A stretch of 64,000 nucleotides of DNA, taken from NCBI GenBank assembly GCA_028456385.1, contig JALNQF010000033.1, positions 62,001 through 126,000 on the forward strand, given 5' to 3'. This stretch comes from Ophiosphaerella korrae (Eukaryota; Ascomycota; Dothideomycetes; Pleosporales; Phaeosphaeriaceae). Below, piece after piece: positions 1 through 10,180 of this stretch; within the stretch, counting starts at the first letter, position 1, and the number at the start of each line of letters is the position of its first letter. The notes below the pieces were generated by a model, which had not been told where the DNA came from, searched no databases, and saw only the letters and a program-made list of their open reading frames with translations. The translations under genes and the position numbers were made by a program.

Positions 1-1533
1 GGCGGAAGTGCCGCAAATAACTTAGTCGATATATTCAAAACAGTGCGCGAAGACAAAAAGTGCCCTTTAAGCTATGTTATTCCTATCAGTGACAACGGTG
101 GAAGCTCATCTGAGCTGATCAGGGTCTTTGGTGGCCCAGGTATGCATACAGCGGAATACGGTTTGACGAAAACTAACTCCAAAAAGGTATTGGCGATGTG
201 CGAAGTACGTATTGAGCTTCTCAGCCAGATTCAAGTACTCATCAACCTGTCTCAGGTCGTCTTGTTCGTCTTATCCCAGATGATCCAGACAATGATGACA
301 GCGAGAAAGCGGCTATCAAGGCCTTCTTTAACCATCGATTGCCAAAAGAGCGAATCTCGGCAAGGCAAGAATGGCTTGAGATTGTAGAGGCAGAACATGC
401 CCTTTGGACAAACATCTCGACAGCGAAGAAAGAGCTCATCAGATCAATACTCAATGTGGTTGCGTTTGAGATAGTCAAACGTCGCCGCCCGTCTTCAAGT
501 TTTGATTTTTCTAGTGCTAGTATTGGTAACTTTTTCTTGACTGGGTATGTCCTATTTTCCATATTCATCTGATCCTCATACCTACATTCGTCATCCCTTC
601 TCTTGGTCAATGGCTAACCATAAAAGTGCCCGCCTTTTTACTGGATCATTCGAGTCCGCCATCTACCTCCTTTCTAGCATATGCTCAGTGCCTAGCCACA
701 CTTCAGTTTTGCCCGTTATCAACACAAATTTCACACACCACATCTCAGTTGGCCTTGCGAATGGTGATGTAATCACTGGCCAAAATTCTATTTCTCATCC
801 CTCGATTACGACCGCGCTTGAATTTGGTGGCCCTCCATCAGTATCCGACGAAGTTGAGGAACACGATCGAATCGAAGACGCCAATCTCCCAGGCTCTCTA
901 CCGACCCTGAGAAAGCAGTACATCACCTTCTCCAAAGCTGACGAGGAAGAACTCCCTGCCAGGATTGAGCGTTTATGGTATATCAACCCGTATGGTCAAG
1001 AAATCCGCCTCGCCGCCAACCCCATGGTACTAAATGCTTTGAACGACGCACAAGCCATCATATACAGCATAGGCTCCCTCTATACATCTATCGTCCCCTC
1101 GCTCGTACTAAAAGGCATTGGTCAAGCTATTGAGAATCCTTCGATACGTCACAAAATTCTCATTCTGAACTCGACCATTGACCGCGAAACAGGGCCGTCG
1201 TCACAACCCTACTCGGCTTTAGACTTTATCGCCGCCATCGCCAAAGCCTGCGAGGAATCAAAGGGCATCAACAATCCGTTAGATAAGAGTAAGTATACTC
1301 GATATGTAACGCATCTTATCCATTTGCAAGGACCTGGCACGCCAGTTGTGAACAAGGAGGAATTGAAGAGTTTGGGCATCGAGGCGATCAGAGTATATGG
1401 CAGGAGAAACGAGGGAGAGAATTTCGTCAGGTATGATGAGCGTGGGTTGATTCAGGCGCTTGAGGTTACGATGGGGAAGAGAGATCCCAGGGTACCAAGC
1501 CGAAGGAATACGTTGGAGGCGCAAGTCAAGTAG
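1..1533 (+). CDS. CofD/YvcK-like family protein, 5' end cut off by the window edge
   Basis: Four exons are visible: 1-139, 187-204, 256-544 and 627-1533, about 450 residues plus stop. The start codon lies left of the window. Introns 140-186, 205-255 and 545-626 have GT-AG ends, and joining them restores one frame. Family signatures seen are GGSAANN at the visible N-terminus, SDNGGSS, and GGPGIGDVR assembled across two introns. These match the Rossmann-like CofD/YvcK fold. In prokaryotes CofD transfers 2-phospholactate to the deazaflavin Fo, and YvcK is a UDP-GlcNAc-binding factor needed for gluconeogenic growth; the role of the fungal homologue is not established. The C-terminal part (GPGTPVV, then a predicted strand region) is typical of the fungal branch. 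The family is fairly sure; the function is not. Confidence 0.85.
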
Positions 1534-1588
1534 AGTTTGGGTGGATAGTGTGAGGCAGTGATGGTCTGGATTACTATATTGTTTATTA

Positions 1589-2091
1589 TCAATCAAGCGG
1601 GTTTGTTATCGGTGAGTATAGACATATCAGAACCCGTAATGATGCAGCGTTTTTCCAAACATAACAAATTGCTTCCAAGAGAGCAATATCAGCCTCAATT
1701 GGTGTCAACTTTTCACTCTCATTGTAATACACAAAGATTATTTTGTCACCAGTGATGGTAACTTCCACCCAATGAGAGAGAATCCCAGTCCATCGCTGCG
1801 TCTTTGATGTTTCGCTGATAGTCTTCCTGTTTAGCCAACGTAAAATTTGTACTTGTAAATTCATGTTACAGAATCACATGCTATGCCATGTCATCTCACC
1901 AATATGTAATTTTTTGATAAAACGAGAGAGTAGGAAATGACTCTCTTTGCATCAGCACTAGACGTATACAAAGAAAAATGTACTTCTAAAAATAGTTCAA
2001 CCCGGAATCTTGGATTGTTGTCGCCATACGTATTAATACCTTTGAAAAGGATTGTTAGTAGCCTGGGTAGCTTCCAGCTGCTACATTCCAA
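1589..2091 (-). CDS. possible small two-exon gene or relic, unrecognised
   Basis: Two adjacent minus-strand open stretches (1900-2091 and 1589-1826) are separated by an intron-like segment, 1827-1899, with a GTGAG donor, a GGCTAAAC branch-like site and an ACAG acceptor. The downstream stretch has a coding-like composition (for example VEVTITGDKIIFVYYNE). However, a phase-0 splice leads into a different frame that stops near 1746, so the two stretches do not join cleanly. It may be a decayed gene, a gene with another exon structure, or chance. No family was recognised. Confidence 0.2.
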
Positions 2092-2746
2092 GTGGCCAAC
2101 ATCCCACTTTTCGGCTGACCGAGAGGCAGTAGACGGTAATAGAGAGATCGTAGATTTACGAAGTCAAATCTGGCCACCGTTGTTGACCCACATGACCCAC
2201 ACGACGTGGATGCTGCATCTCTCGTGCCTGCCAAGCCGCTCAGGGGCCACCCAATCATACCCCCATACAACAGCTCTAATCCCTAGCCGCACACTAATTC
2301 GACCACCAAGCCCAATCCGCCCTCCACATCTTTCAGCTCATCCAACCCGTCCGCCGAACGACAACCAGTCAAACATAGCCGCGCCACTTATTCGCTAACA
2401 ACAGCCGCTCCTGGCAGACACGAGGTGCCTGTCCTAAAGGGGATTTGCGGCATCCTATGGTCGCGTCTAAGTTGTCAATGCGTCGTGATCGGACGCTATT
2501 GAATGCTTATTCGAGATGCGAGCTCCAAAGGGGTGGGTGCCGATGAAAAGGCTGCTGAGGGCCGCATGCGTGTCTGTTGCGTTTTTTTTCCTCGTGCGTC
2601 CGAGGCCCTGTCTTTGTTGGAGTGCATAGTCGATCCTTACCTTGAGTCTATCTTTAACCTTTGCTTTTTTAATTTAATTACCTCGGTGCCTACCTCTATC
2701 CACCCCACGTTCTTTGGACTTGTTTGTTGTGCGACGCCGAGTTATC
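2092..2746. other. intergenic, promoter side of the wall-protein gene
   Basis: No convincing gene is seen. The short open frames here lack splice or family support. A pyrimidine-rich tract lies at about 2580-2720, just before the start codon at 2747, and probably belongs to the promoter or 5' leader. Confidence 0.5.
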
Positions 2747-3296
2747 ATGGTGCGCGCTATGCTTGTTGTGTTGGCGATGGTGGGCGCTGCTGTTGCGCAG
2801 AGTTCTGTGTGTAAGTTGTTATATTCATTTATGTTCGAATGTTGGCAACATTGAAGGCTAACATGGCTCTCTAGACACGGGACCTATGTTCGACCCAGGA
2901 AATGCTCCGTTCTTCGGTTCCAGCGCCCTCGTCATTCCTACCGTCAGCAATGCTGTACCCACCACGGTTGAAACACCTACCTTTATCCGAACTCGTGTCT
3001 CATCTGCTGCCTCGGTCTCTGCCCCTCCTTCCGGTTCCGCCTCTGTCTCCGGTTCAGTGTCTCGAACTGCGCAAAGCTCGGCGTCGCAGTCTGCTTCTGT
3101 ATCGGCATCGTCGTCAGCAGCACAGTCCTCCAGCGCTTCTCAGACATCGTCTCTCACCACCTCGGCTTCTCGAACTGTGTCTGTTACATCTTCTGCCCCA
3201 GCAGCTGCATCGAGCACCGGCGCAGCTGTAGCAAATGTCCCAGGTGTGATTGGCACGATTGCCGGAGGGTTGTTTGCTGGGTTGGCATTATTGTGA
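2747..3296 (+). CDS. serine/alanine-rich secreted cell-wall protein with a GPI-type tail
   Basis: Two exons, 2747-2810 and 2875-3296, are joined across intron 2811-2874 (GTAAGT donor, CTAG acceptor) and give 161 residues. The start at 2747 is chosen because it gives a hydrophobic signal peptide (about residues 1-18, ending near AVAQ). A short conserved-looking segment follows (FDPGNAPFFGS). Residues 50-130 are mostly Ser, Ala, Thr and Val, as expected for an O-mannosylated wall protein. The C-terminus is hydrophobic (GTIAGGLFAGLALL) and follows small residues, as in GPI-anchored proteins. It probably sits at the plasma membrane or wall. No enzymatic domain is seen. Confidence 0.75.
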
Positions 3297-3672
3297 TCAG
3301 AAGATAATATAGCAATTAGCAGACAGGTAGGAGCAGACGAAGAGACGCATGAGTTGCTGCTAAGCCTCAGATTATCGATATGCAAGAAGAAGCAATGAGA
3401 ATAGTGGAGAGTTACGCAGATACCAGTAGCATAGTGAACCAGATACCAGACTAGCCTGTAATACAACCTATCTTGAGTGGATCCACGTTTTTCAGTGATT
3501 ATAAGTATTGCACTTTGACTGCAATTTGAAAGGGTATATTTTCTGAGAGCTTGTGACAAGACCCAATATATCAGTAGAAGCTATAAGAACCTTGAGTTTC
3601 CTAGACCATACTAAACGCCAGTCGAACGCCGTCATGATGCATATTTCAGATTTGCAATTTTTCCACATGGGC
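3297..3672. other. convergent 3' region
   Basis: This region lies between the stop codons of the wall-protein gene (+) and mrt4 (-). It is AT-rich, has no supported ORF, and presumably holds both 3' UTRs. Confidence 0.6.
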
Positions 3673-4432
3673 CTACTCTTCCATGGCTCCCACCTCGGTC
3701 ACCGATTCACTTGAAGTAGAGTAGTATGCCTTCAAGTCGATTTTGAAATCAGCCATGGCCACGCCAAACATTTTCAACAGCGCTGTTTGATGACTGTTCA
3801 TGACATCACCCTCTTTGCACACCGTGTAGGGCGCATCCAGGACAATCTTGCCCTTGTCGAGTCTTGTGGGCATCCCCCATTTCCTTATCGTCGTTTCTAC
3901 GCTATGCGGCAGGGGCACATCGTCTTCCTCAGGCACCTCTCCGCCTCTTGAGTGCACTACGCCGGCGGGTATTGTGAAGTCCTGTGTTGCAGTGACACCG
4001 GCGCGTGCGAAGTCTGTCTGCGAATATGCGGCAAAATGGTCGATGATCTCGGCCGGAGCGCGGTTTGTGAAGAAGAGGCCAACATTTCCGGCAAGGTGTT
4101 CGGTGAGTTGCGAGAGGTTGGTTAGGTGCTCTTCTGCGGGTGTTTGGCCAAGTGCTTTCGCCATGACCTTGGTCTTGCCGAAGAAGAACCTGTAGATAGT
4201 TTAGCTCGGCGAATTGCTTCTGTCTCTACAAGTAAGCATACCGGCTGTCTGCGAACTCAGCGCGGACTTGCTTCAGGTAGGAATTGCGCATGTTCTCTAC
4301 GGAAAAGACAAAAATGTGCTCAAAGTTGTCGGCGGCTTCCTGGATGTTGGCGAACAATTTCTGGGACAACTCCTTGCCCTTCTTGTCCGTCTTGGTGAGA
4401 TGTACGACCTTGGCGCGCTTTGACTTGGGCAT
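3673..4432 (-). CDS. mrt4: ribosome assembly factor Mrt4 (uL10 family)
   Basis: Exons 4432-4242 and 4189-3673 are joined across intron 4190-4241 and give 235 residues. Mrt4 is a nuclear paralogue of ribosomal stalk protein P0/uL10. It binds 25S rRNA in pre-60S particles and is later replaced by P0. The N-terminus MPKSKRAKVVHLTKT is the family hallmark, followed by the NMRNSYLK segment and, across the splice, SRFFFGKTKVMAKALG. Length is as expected (about 235-250), and the acidic P1/P2-binding tail of P0 is absent, as it should be. The start is unambiguous. It shares a 241-bp divergent promoter with mdm10. Confidence 0.95.
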
Positions 4433-4673
4433 GTTGGCAGTGGTGGTGGTGGTGGTGGTGGTGTTGTTGTTGTTGCTGTTGTAATTACTTTGTTGCTTAG
4501 TTCAGTTGGTCGCAAAGATCCAAAAAAATAACTGAGCGGGGAATTTTTGGCGATCCACCGATGCTTGGCAGCCGCGGCGAGGAAAGGAAGTGCGGATCCG
4601 TTGCTTTTCCACGTATTGCAAGCTTCATGGTTACGAACAGGCTCGATAATGATATGCGACCCATCATAGAGAC
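4433..4673. promoter_or_regulatory. bidirectional promoter between mrt4 and mdm10
   Basis: Only 241 bp separate the two start codons. The mrt4 leader side carries a (GGT)n run that passes into (TTG)n, at about 4438-4482. No specific factor site was identified. Confidence 0.5.
4438..4482. repeat. trinucleotide microsatellite (GGT)n/(TTG)n
   Basis: About eight GGT units run directly into several TTG units, immediately upstream of the mrt4 start codon. The tract is likely length-variable. Confidence 0.8.
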
Positions 4674-5956
4674 ATGTTGGATTTCATGGAGAATGTGCAA
4701 CATGCATTCTACGAAGCTTCACACTGGAATGTCGACAATTCCTACGGTGCCCTGAATGCGGCCGCGCGTGGTAGGCCTTGCTCACCGTCCCCTCCATGGC
4801 CAACTGCTAAGCGTTTATATCTGTAGCATTGCTAGATTTTGAAATACCTCGCGGACTACGGCTGCAAATATCGTCCCTTGCTGCGCCCAACTTTGCCACC
4901 TCGTACACACTTGGAAGTGTCGGTGTCGTGGACGGCTCAGTCTCATATCTATACTCATCACTGCCATTGCGCAAGGACTTCAGGAGCTCACAAATCGACC
5001 TGCACCATGTAATCCGTGGATACAAACACCTACAGGAGCTGCGAAAACCAGATGAGAGCTGGTGGTGGGAAATGTGGCATGCAGGGCGCCGGGTCGATCG
5101 TAGAGGTGAGGGTGCTGTCGCTGGCTTCCCTCTTCCCGGCTAAGACACAGCAGACACCCTTCTGTATGGGCGCATCTTTCTGCCCCAGTCACGACTCGAA
5201 GCTTTGTACCTGCGACGCCTGGCCCCAACACGACAGCTCAGGGTTGCCGCTGTGAGCGACTCGAGCCTCAATAATGGCGGCACCATTCTTACTCTCCTGC
5301 AAAACGATTCTGGCAGATACAGCACCGAGTACATGTACAGCACAGATTCTGCCTTGATGGGCTTTCGAGGCCTCTACAATTTTGGCCCCGACCCCAAGGC
5401 TGCGCCTGCGGAACCAGCAATTGCAGAGCAGGTGGAGCTTGTGCATGGTCGCTTTAGTGCCGGTGCAGAACTGTACTACGGCATTTTGAATAAGAGTGGA
5501 GGAATCAGTACAGGTGTGCGCTTTACCACCCTACCCAACCATCCGGGCTTTCCGTATACTATGACCTTGACCTTGAATCCATTGATGGGCAATCTTTCGT
5601 CCACGTACGCTGTCAAAGCTGGCCCTAACTTAGCCTTGTGCTCACGCTTCGACTTCAATTTCTACTCGTACGAAAGCGAGCTGCAGCTCGGCTGCGAGTT
5701 GTGGCGACTTCGTAGGAGCACCGACATTGAGTGGGCTGTCAAGAAGTTGCGCTCGGACTGGAAACGTCCCAATGTCTCCCCCGATGACGATGTTTCTAGC
5801 GTGCTCAAGGCAAGAGTCGACCAAGATTGGCGGATTGGGCTGCTCTGGGAAGGACGCATTAAGGAGCTGTTGTTCACATTGGGTGCAAGTCTAGACCTCA
5901 AGAAGCGAGAGCAAATCTTCAGATCAGTCGGTATCGAGCTGCAGTACTCCTCCTGA
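4674..5956 (+). CDS. mdm10: mitochondrial distribution and morphology protein 10 (ERMES beta-barrel)
   Basis: Three exons, 4674-4770, 4827-5105 and 5154-5956, give 392 residues. Mdm10 is the outer-membrane beta-barrel of the ER-mitochondria encounter structure and also assists SAM-dependent barrel assembly. The N-terminus MLDFMENVQHAFYEA with the following NVDNSYG segment is the Mdm10 signature. FATSYTLGSVG, DGSVSYLYS, STDSALMGFRGLYNFGPDP and RFTTLPNHPGFPYT follow in family order. The C-terminus ends with the barrel-type strand GIELQYSS. The protein is shorter than many fungal Mdm10s because the variable central loops are small. The second intron was placed so that exon 2 ends after an Arg codon and exon 3 resumes at DTLLYGRIF. 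Confidence 0.93.
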
Positions 5957-6654
5957 AAGACAAGGGCATAACATACGCCAACCAAGCGTTGATATGCGCG
6001 GCGGCTTCCCTTCTTCCACGGGCATTCTAGAAGCGCATTAGAAAAACTGACTTATACTCATGGGCGGCCGTTTAATGTCGCAAACTATTGTTAGGAGATG
6101 CCTACCAGTCGAGTCAAGGAGGCGGATACGCGGCGAGTCAGTCAAGGACAAAGCGTTTACACAAAGCGCCCATGCGTTTTTGCATCATAGCAAATCATCG
6201 TTGAACCCGGAAACGTTGTGTTGTGCTTCCAATGGTGTGACGCTTGTACTTGTGTAGGGATTATGGCTGTACAGTACATGTTGCAATGGCTGCTTTGAAA
6301 TTGTGTTAATGCGACAGCGCACAGGTACAGGCCAAAATATGCACTTGTTTGTGGCACGACAGGCGGGCTCATAAGGCAGACTCAAGGCAATAATGTGGGT
6401 TGGTATAGCGTAAAGGGACTTGGGGCCAAAGGTCGGGTGGAGAGTTGTGGTTCCCAAGTTCCTGGTCATGGTTACTCGATTCGCGTACCACGTGCTATCT
6501 GTACCACATGGATTATATAAGATGAATGGGTATTGAATATGGTTGTGTAAAATCATGATAGCTTGGCCACATAGAAGTGGTTTTGAAAGTTCCTGGGTAC
6601 AGGACGGTTTTCTATATCGATTCTGTGGCGTTAAATTTTTTTAAATTTTTTTTA
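5957..6654. other. intergenic after mdm10
   Basis: Only short overlapping open frames are present, with no family match or splice support. Nothing recognisable was seen. Confidence 0.5.
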
Positions 6655-7140
6655 TAGTTCGGCGCCCACTTGCCAGTACTTGGGTGAGGGGGTTGGTTGG
6701 ATGGTCATGCGTCCTGGTGTGTGTGGTTCGTCAGAGGGAAAAGCAATCACTTGATCTGTGCCGGCTTTGACGAGCTCGAGGAGGCCACATTGTGGGGCTT
6801 CTAGGACGTCGATGTAGCTTTTCTTTTCCCCTTCTTGAGGGCATTACTAACGAGTGTTACTGCGCGCTCGGTCTCAAATATTGTGATTTCAATCCCGTCC
6901 GGTTGGTAGTCTGGTCGGTTCAATTAGAATCGCGAGGTTTTGTCGTAGCTCCCACGGAAGGATAGTGACAATGCCAGTGTATTTTCTGCATATTTTGGGG
7001 TCATGGTGTGTTCCTACGGATGTTGGAGTGTAGTATTGTGAGGACGGACAAGGATGGATTTGTGGCACAGTCCATTTGGAGACTGGAAATTTAGGTTCAT
7101 GATTCTCTTGAACTTAGCCTTTATTTCGAGAAGATAAAGT
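6655..7140 (-). pseudogene. decayed protein-coding relic, family unknown
   Basis: Read on the minus strand, coding-like peptide runs alternate between two frames. From high to low coordinate these are a run with LYLLEIKAKFKRIMN, then one with CRKYTGIVTILPWEL in the other frame, then back for DGIEITIFETERAVTL, and finally SYIDVLEAPQCGLLELV continuing to a stop after WQVGAEL at about 6656. The last switch falls in an A/G-rich homopolymer near 6818. There is no room for introns at the later switches, so single-base indels are the simplest explanation. No Met-initiated frame covers it. The family was not recognised. Confidence 0.5.
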
Positions 7141-7619
7141 CTCTAATCAATTGTGCTCTTCTTGTGTTTACAGCTTATGACATGACTTCACTGCCTGGAT
7201 ATCGGACCCCATGCGTTTTGAATGTCAGGCTGCGCCAAGATACCGCGAGGTAGTTGCTCGCGTCAGATTGGACACTGTTGGGAGCGGCTCATCGAATCAC
7301 ACATTAGCCTGTCCAAATGCCAGCAGATTCAAGTCGTGTTCTGGGTGAATCAGTGTCTAGTGTCACGGTAAGCATTATTAGCTTTTGACTGGAATGGATA
7401 TATAAAGGAGATACATTCCTAACTTGGTGTCTACCTAGTTTACTCGACATGTATTGTCGCGAGTGTGTTTGCCATACCTATGTCCCAAAGCGAGTCGCCA
7501 AATATAGAGCCTGTATCCACAAGGTATTTGATGATAGTTATTTGTGGCGCAAGCATGATTTCTGGTGTAAGAATTTTCCATCAATTCACACTTCAAACAG
7601 GAAATGTGCATGACTCCAC
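7141..7619. other. intergenic between two relics
   Basis: No supported gene. A TATATAA-like stretch lies near 7398-7404. It could be an old promoter of the metallopeptidase relic downstream, but nothing decides this. Confidence 0.4.
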
Positions 7620-8518
7620 AAGGCATCGATATTGATGCCTGTGCTAAGAGAGATCAAGCATAGCAAGACTTGACTGAAAATAAGACTTGCTTTTGATGTA
7701 GAAAAACCGAACATCAAGATATCTCCTGCCCGGCGTGGCTTCATTGGTGTTGGAGACTGATATACTGGACTCAATTGCTGCTACAGCACTTCAACACATG
7801 AATGAGGTAAAGCACAGGGACAAGATTGTCAAGTGGTTCAGCGAAAGAGATCAAGAGCGTATATACGATGATGTCACGGGTGTTTTGAACAATTTTGTCG
7901 GTGCTAATACGGACAGGTTTGGAGTAGATGTCCTGGGAAATGTTTTGTGTTGAAAGAAGACTACTGGACTAGAGGTAAGCAGAAGTTCTGTGATATAATA
8001 ACACCAGAGGACAAATCGGGACGGCATATTACAAGCCAAAGGGCGACAAGCCTGCAATGCACTTTTGCGAAAAGTACTACACCCACATGTTTAACAAGGA
8101 TTATCTTTCGAACAATTATGGGAATATCGTAGGCTATATCAACAATGATACTACAACGCGGATGTCCCGTGGTGCGAATGTTCTTCACGAGTTCATGCAT
8201 TTCCCCTCGGTTGGAAAGACACAGTGAATTGCTCTAGTCCGGGGTTTGTGAACACTGCTAACGTCATGCAGGACTGGGGCGCATATTGGAGATTTGGCGT
8301 ATGGTGCCTGGGACCGTTTCAACCTGAAGAATGGCAAGAGTAGCGTGCCGATCAATACTGTATTGGATGCCGATAGCCGTGTCTTCTTTGCTATGCATAT
8401 TTGGCTGAGGAGAGCTGCAAGAGGCCGTTTGGGCACCCACTGGCGCTGGAGACAACTAGAGGGGAAGCAGCATGGGTGTTGGTCATGAAGCATGTCTGTG
8501 TATCAAGGAGTAATGTTT
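7620..8518 (+). pseudogene. broken M35-like (aspzincin-type) secreted metallopeptidase
   Basis: Pieces of one protein lie in order but in different frames. A helical segment (7735-7953, with WFSERDQERIYDDVTG) is followed by a run at about 8000-8225 containing the zinc motif HEFMH after NTTTRMSRGANVL-like sequence. Next comes a run at about 8283-8400 with HIGDLAYGAWDRFNL and DADSRVFFAM, and then, in a further frame, YLAEESCKRPFG to a stop at about 8518. HExxH followed by a YG segment and a DADS/NADS segment is the layout of the intact paralogue at 33115-33946. A branch-like GCTAAC and CAG sit at 8259-8271, so one intron may be genuine. The final frame change falls inside a conserved block with no room for an intron, which points to a pseudogene. 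Confidence 0.6.
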
Positions 8519-10180
8519 GTTGATGTCGAGCCTTGACAAGTGGCGTTTGTACTGCGGGTTTTTCCGGTGGTCAGAGTTGGCGCCGGTTAGACTGAATCGA
8601 ATGAGTTTCGAAGAACATTGGGCATTTGCATTTGCGAGAGAGTTTATGTTTGCAGTGAGGAGTCGGACGGTCCGGGCAAATGGTTGGGTGAGGTGTTGCG
8701 TTTGCCACCGGCGCAGAACCGATTGGCAGGTGCCAGGCTGACGGCTGAGCGTCCAGGTACGGGCAGACGGGCAGCTAGCTGCCAGTCGGACGGCGCAGGC
8801 TAACTTGGTTTATGGTTGGGAGGCCGCATATGGCAATTTACCAAGAGCGCAACCGCTCTGGAGCAGGCCAGGGGTTTTCGGCGCACCTGGTAAGGTTGGT
8901 AGAGCAATCCTGGTAGAGGTATATTGGTGCACGTCGGGCGAATAGAGGCGCGGGCCATGCGCGACCAAGAAGACGCGTAGAAGAGCCTGGAGGGCATGCA
9001 CTGTGCAGACACGGCAGAGTGTGTGGCGTGGGAACAGGCGTGTCAGGTGGGCGTGATCAGACGGCACGGGCGCCGATGGTGGTCAGGATGGCCGCTCGTT
9101 TTCGGAATACCCGAGGGATCCGCGACGAGGGCTCCCTCACGATAGCGATCCGGGACGGGCGCACAGCCAGTGACGGAATTTTGGTGCAGGAACGGCCATG
9201 GTGGAGAAGCAGGTCAAACAGCCAAGGGCGGTGCTGGGCAGGCAGTGTTTGTGAGGAACGGGCTTTTCAAACGACTGCATCGGTTTGCAGCGTGCAGCTG
9301 GCAAGCATGCACCAGCGACGACTGCATGCGGCCTCTCCTGAGGCTTGGGAGAGGGCGCCCTGGCTACCCGACACCCTCGTCCATGGGGGCGCGGTGAGTG
9401 GTCAGCGGCCCCTGGCCTAGCTGGGGGGGGGGGAAGATGAAGAGCGAGTGCTGAGCCAGATACTGTGCAAGACGCAACGAACAGATAGATGGCAGAGCCT
9501 GCTTGATGGCTGCAGCAGAGAACGGCCATGTAAGGACGGTCACGTCAGAACGCCGATGCAAGAACGGTGGTGATTCAGAAGAAAGGCGTTCAAAGTTCAA
9601 ACGGTGTGCTAAAACTGGTGTCTTCACGCTGGCGCGAGGCACGGATGGGCGCTTGCTGGCCCATGTCCCCGCCCCTTCGGGCCTAGCACGCTCCTCCCCT
9701 AGCCTGCTGGGCTTGAACGCTGCTTCCCTTAATCTCCCCTTTCGCTCCCCAAGTCGCTCATTTACCTCGCCGCCATCTCCTCTATCCGGGTTTCGCATCG
9801 TCACCTCATTCTTGCCGGTGCGATCTCTTGTTGCCGTCGTCTCTTCTCTTTCTCGACTTCTGCGAAGCGCCGCCACTCCTTTCGGCCTTTGCCCACGTTC
9901 ATTTTCCCAGCACTGTCCTTCCCATTAGGCCCTGCCTGTCCACTCCTTCACTTCCCAAGCCCCTCCCGCCTTCCCCTCCTTGATTTTGACCTGAGTCGCT
10001 TTCGGACGATCCAACTTCCCAACTTCTCCAACTGCTCCCCGGAAAGCAGACCCCTTCATACGCGCCAGGGCCGTGTCCAGAGCATCAACAGCTCCTATCT
10101 TCGCATACCACAACCCCCATTTGCTCACGATTCTTTACGACCCCTGATAGACCGAGCATCCATTCTTCCAAAACACCATT
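8519..10180. other. long leader/promoter region of the homeodomain gene
   Basis: This 1.66-kb stretch is GC-rich, with a G run at 9423-9432 and a strongly pyrimidine-rich half (about 9660-10180) that ends at the homeodomain start codon. Several overlapping ORFs on both strands have low-complexity Arg/Pro/Ser translations and no family features. It looks like an extended promoter and 5' UTR, as is common for fungal developmental regulators. Confidence 0.5.

Noticed and set aside
9364..9928. Two overlapping opposite-strand ORFs (170 and 141 codons) upstream of the homeodomain gene
   Set aside because: Low-complexity translations in a GC/CT-rich leader; no signal, domain or splice evidence on either strand.
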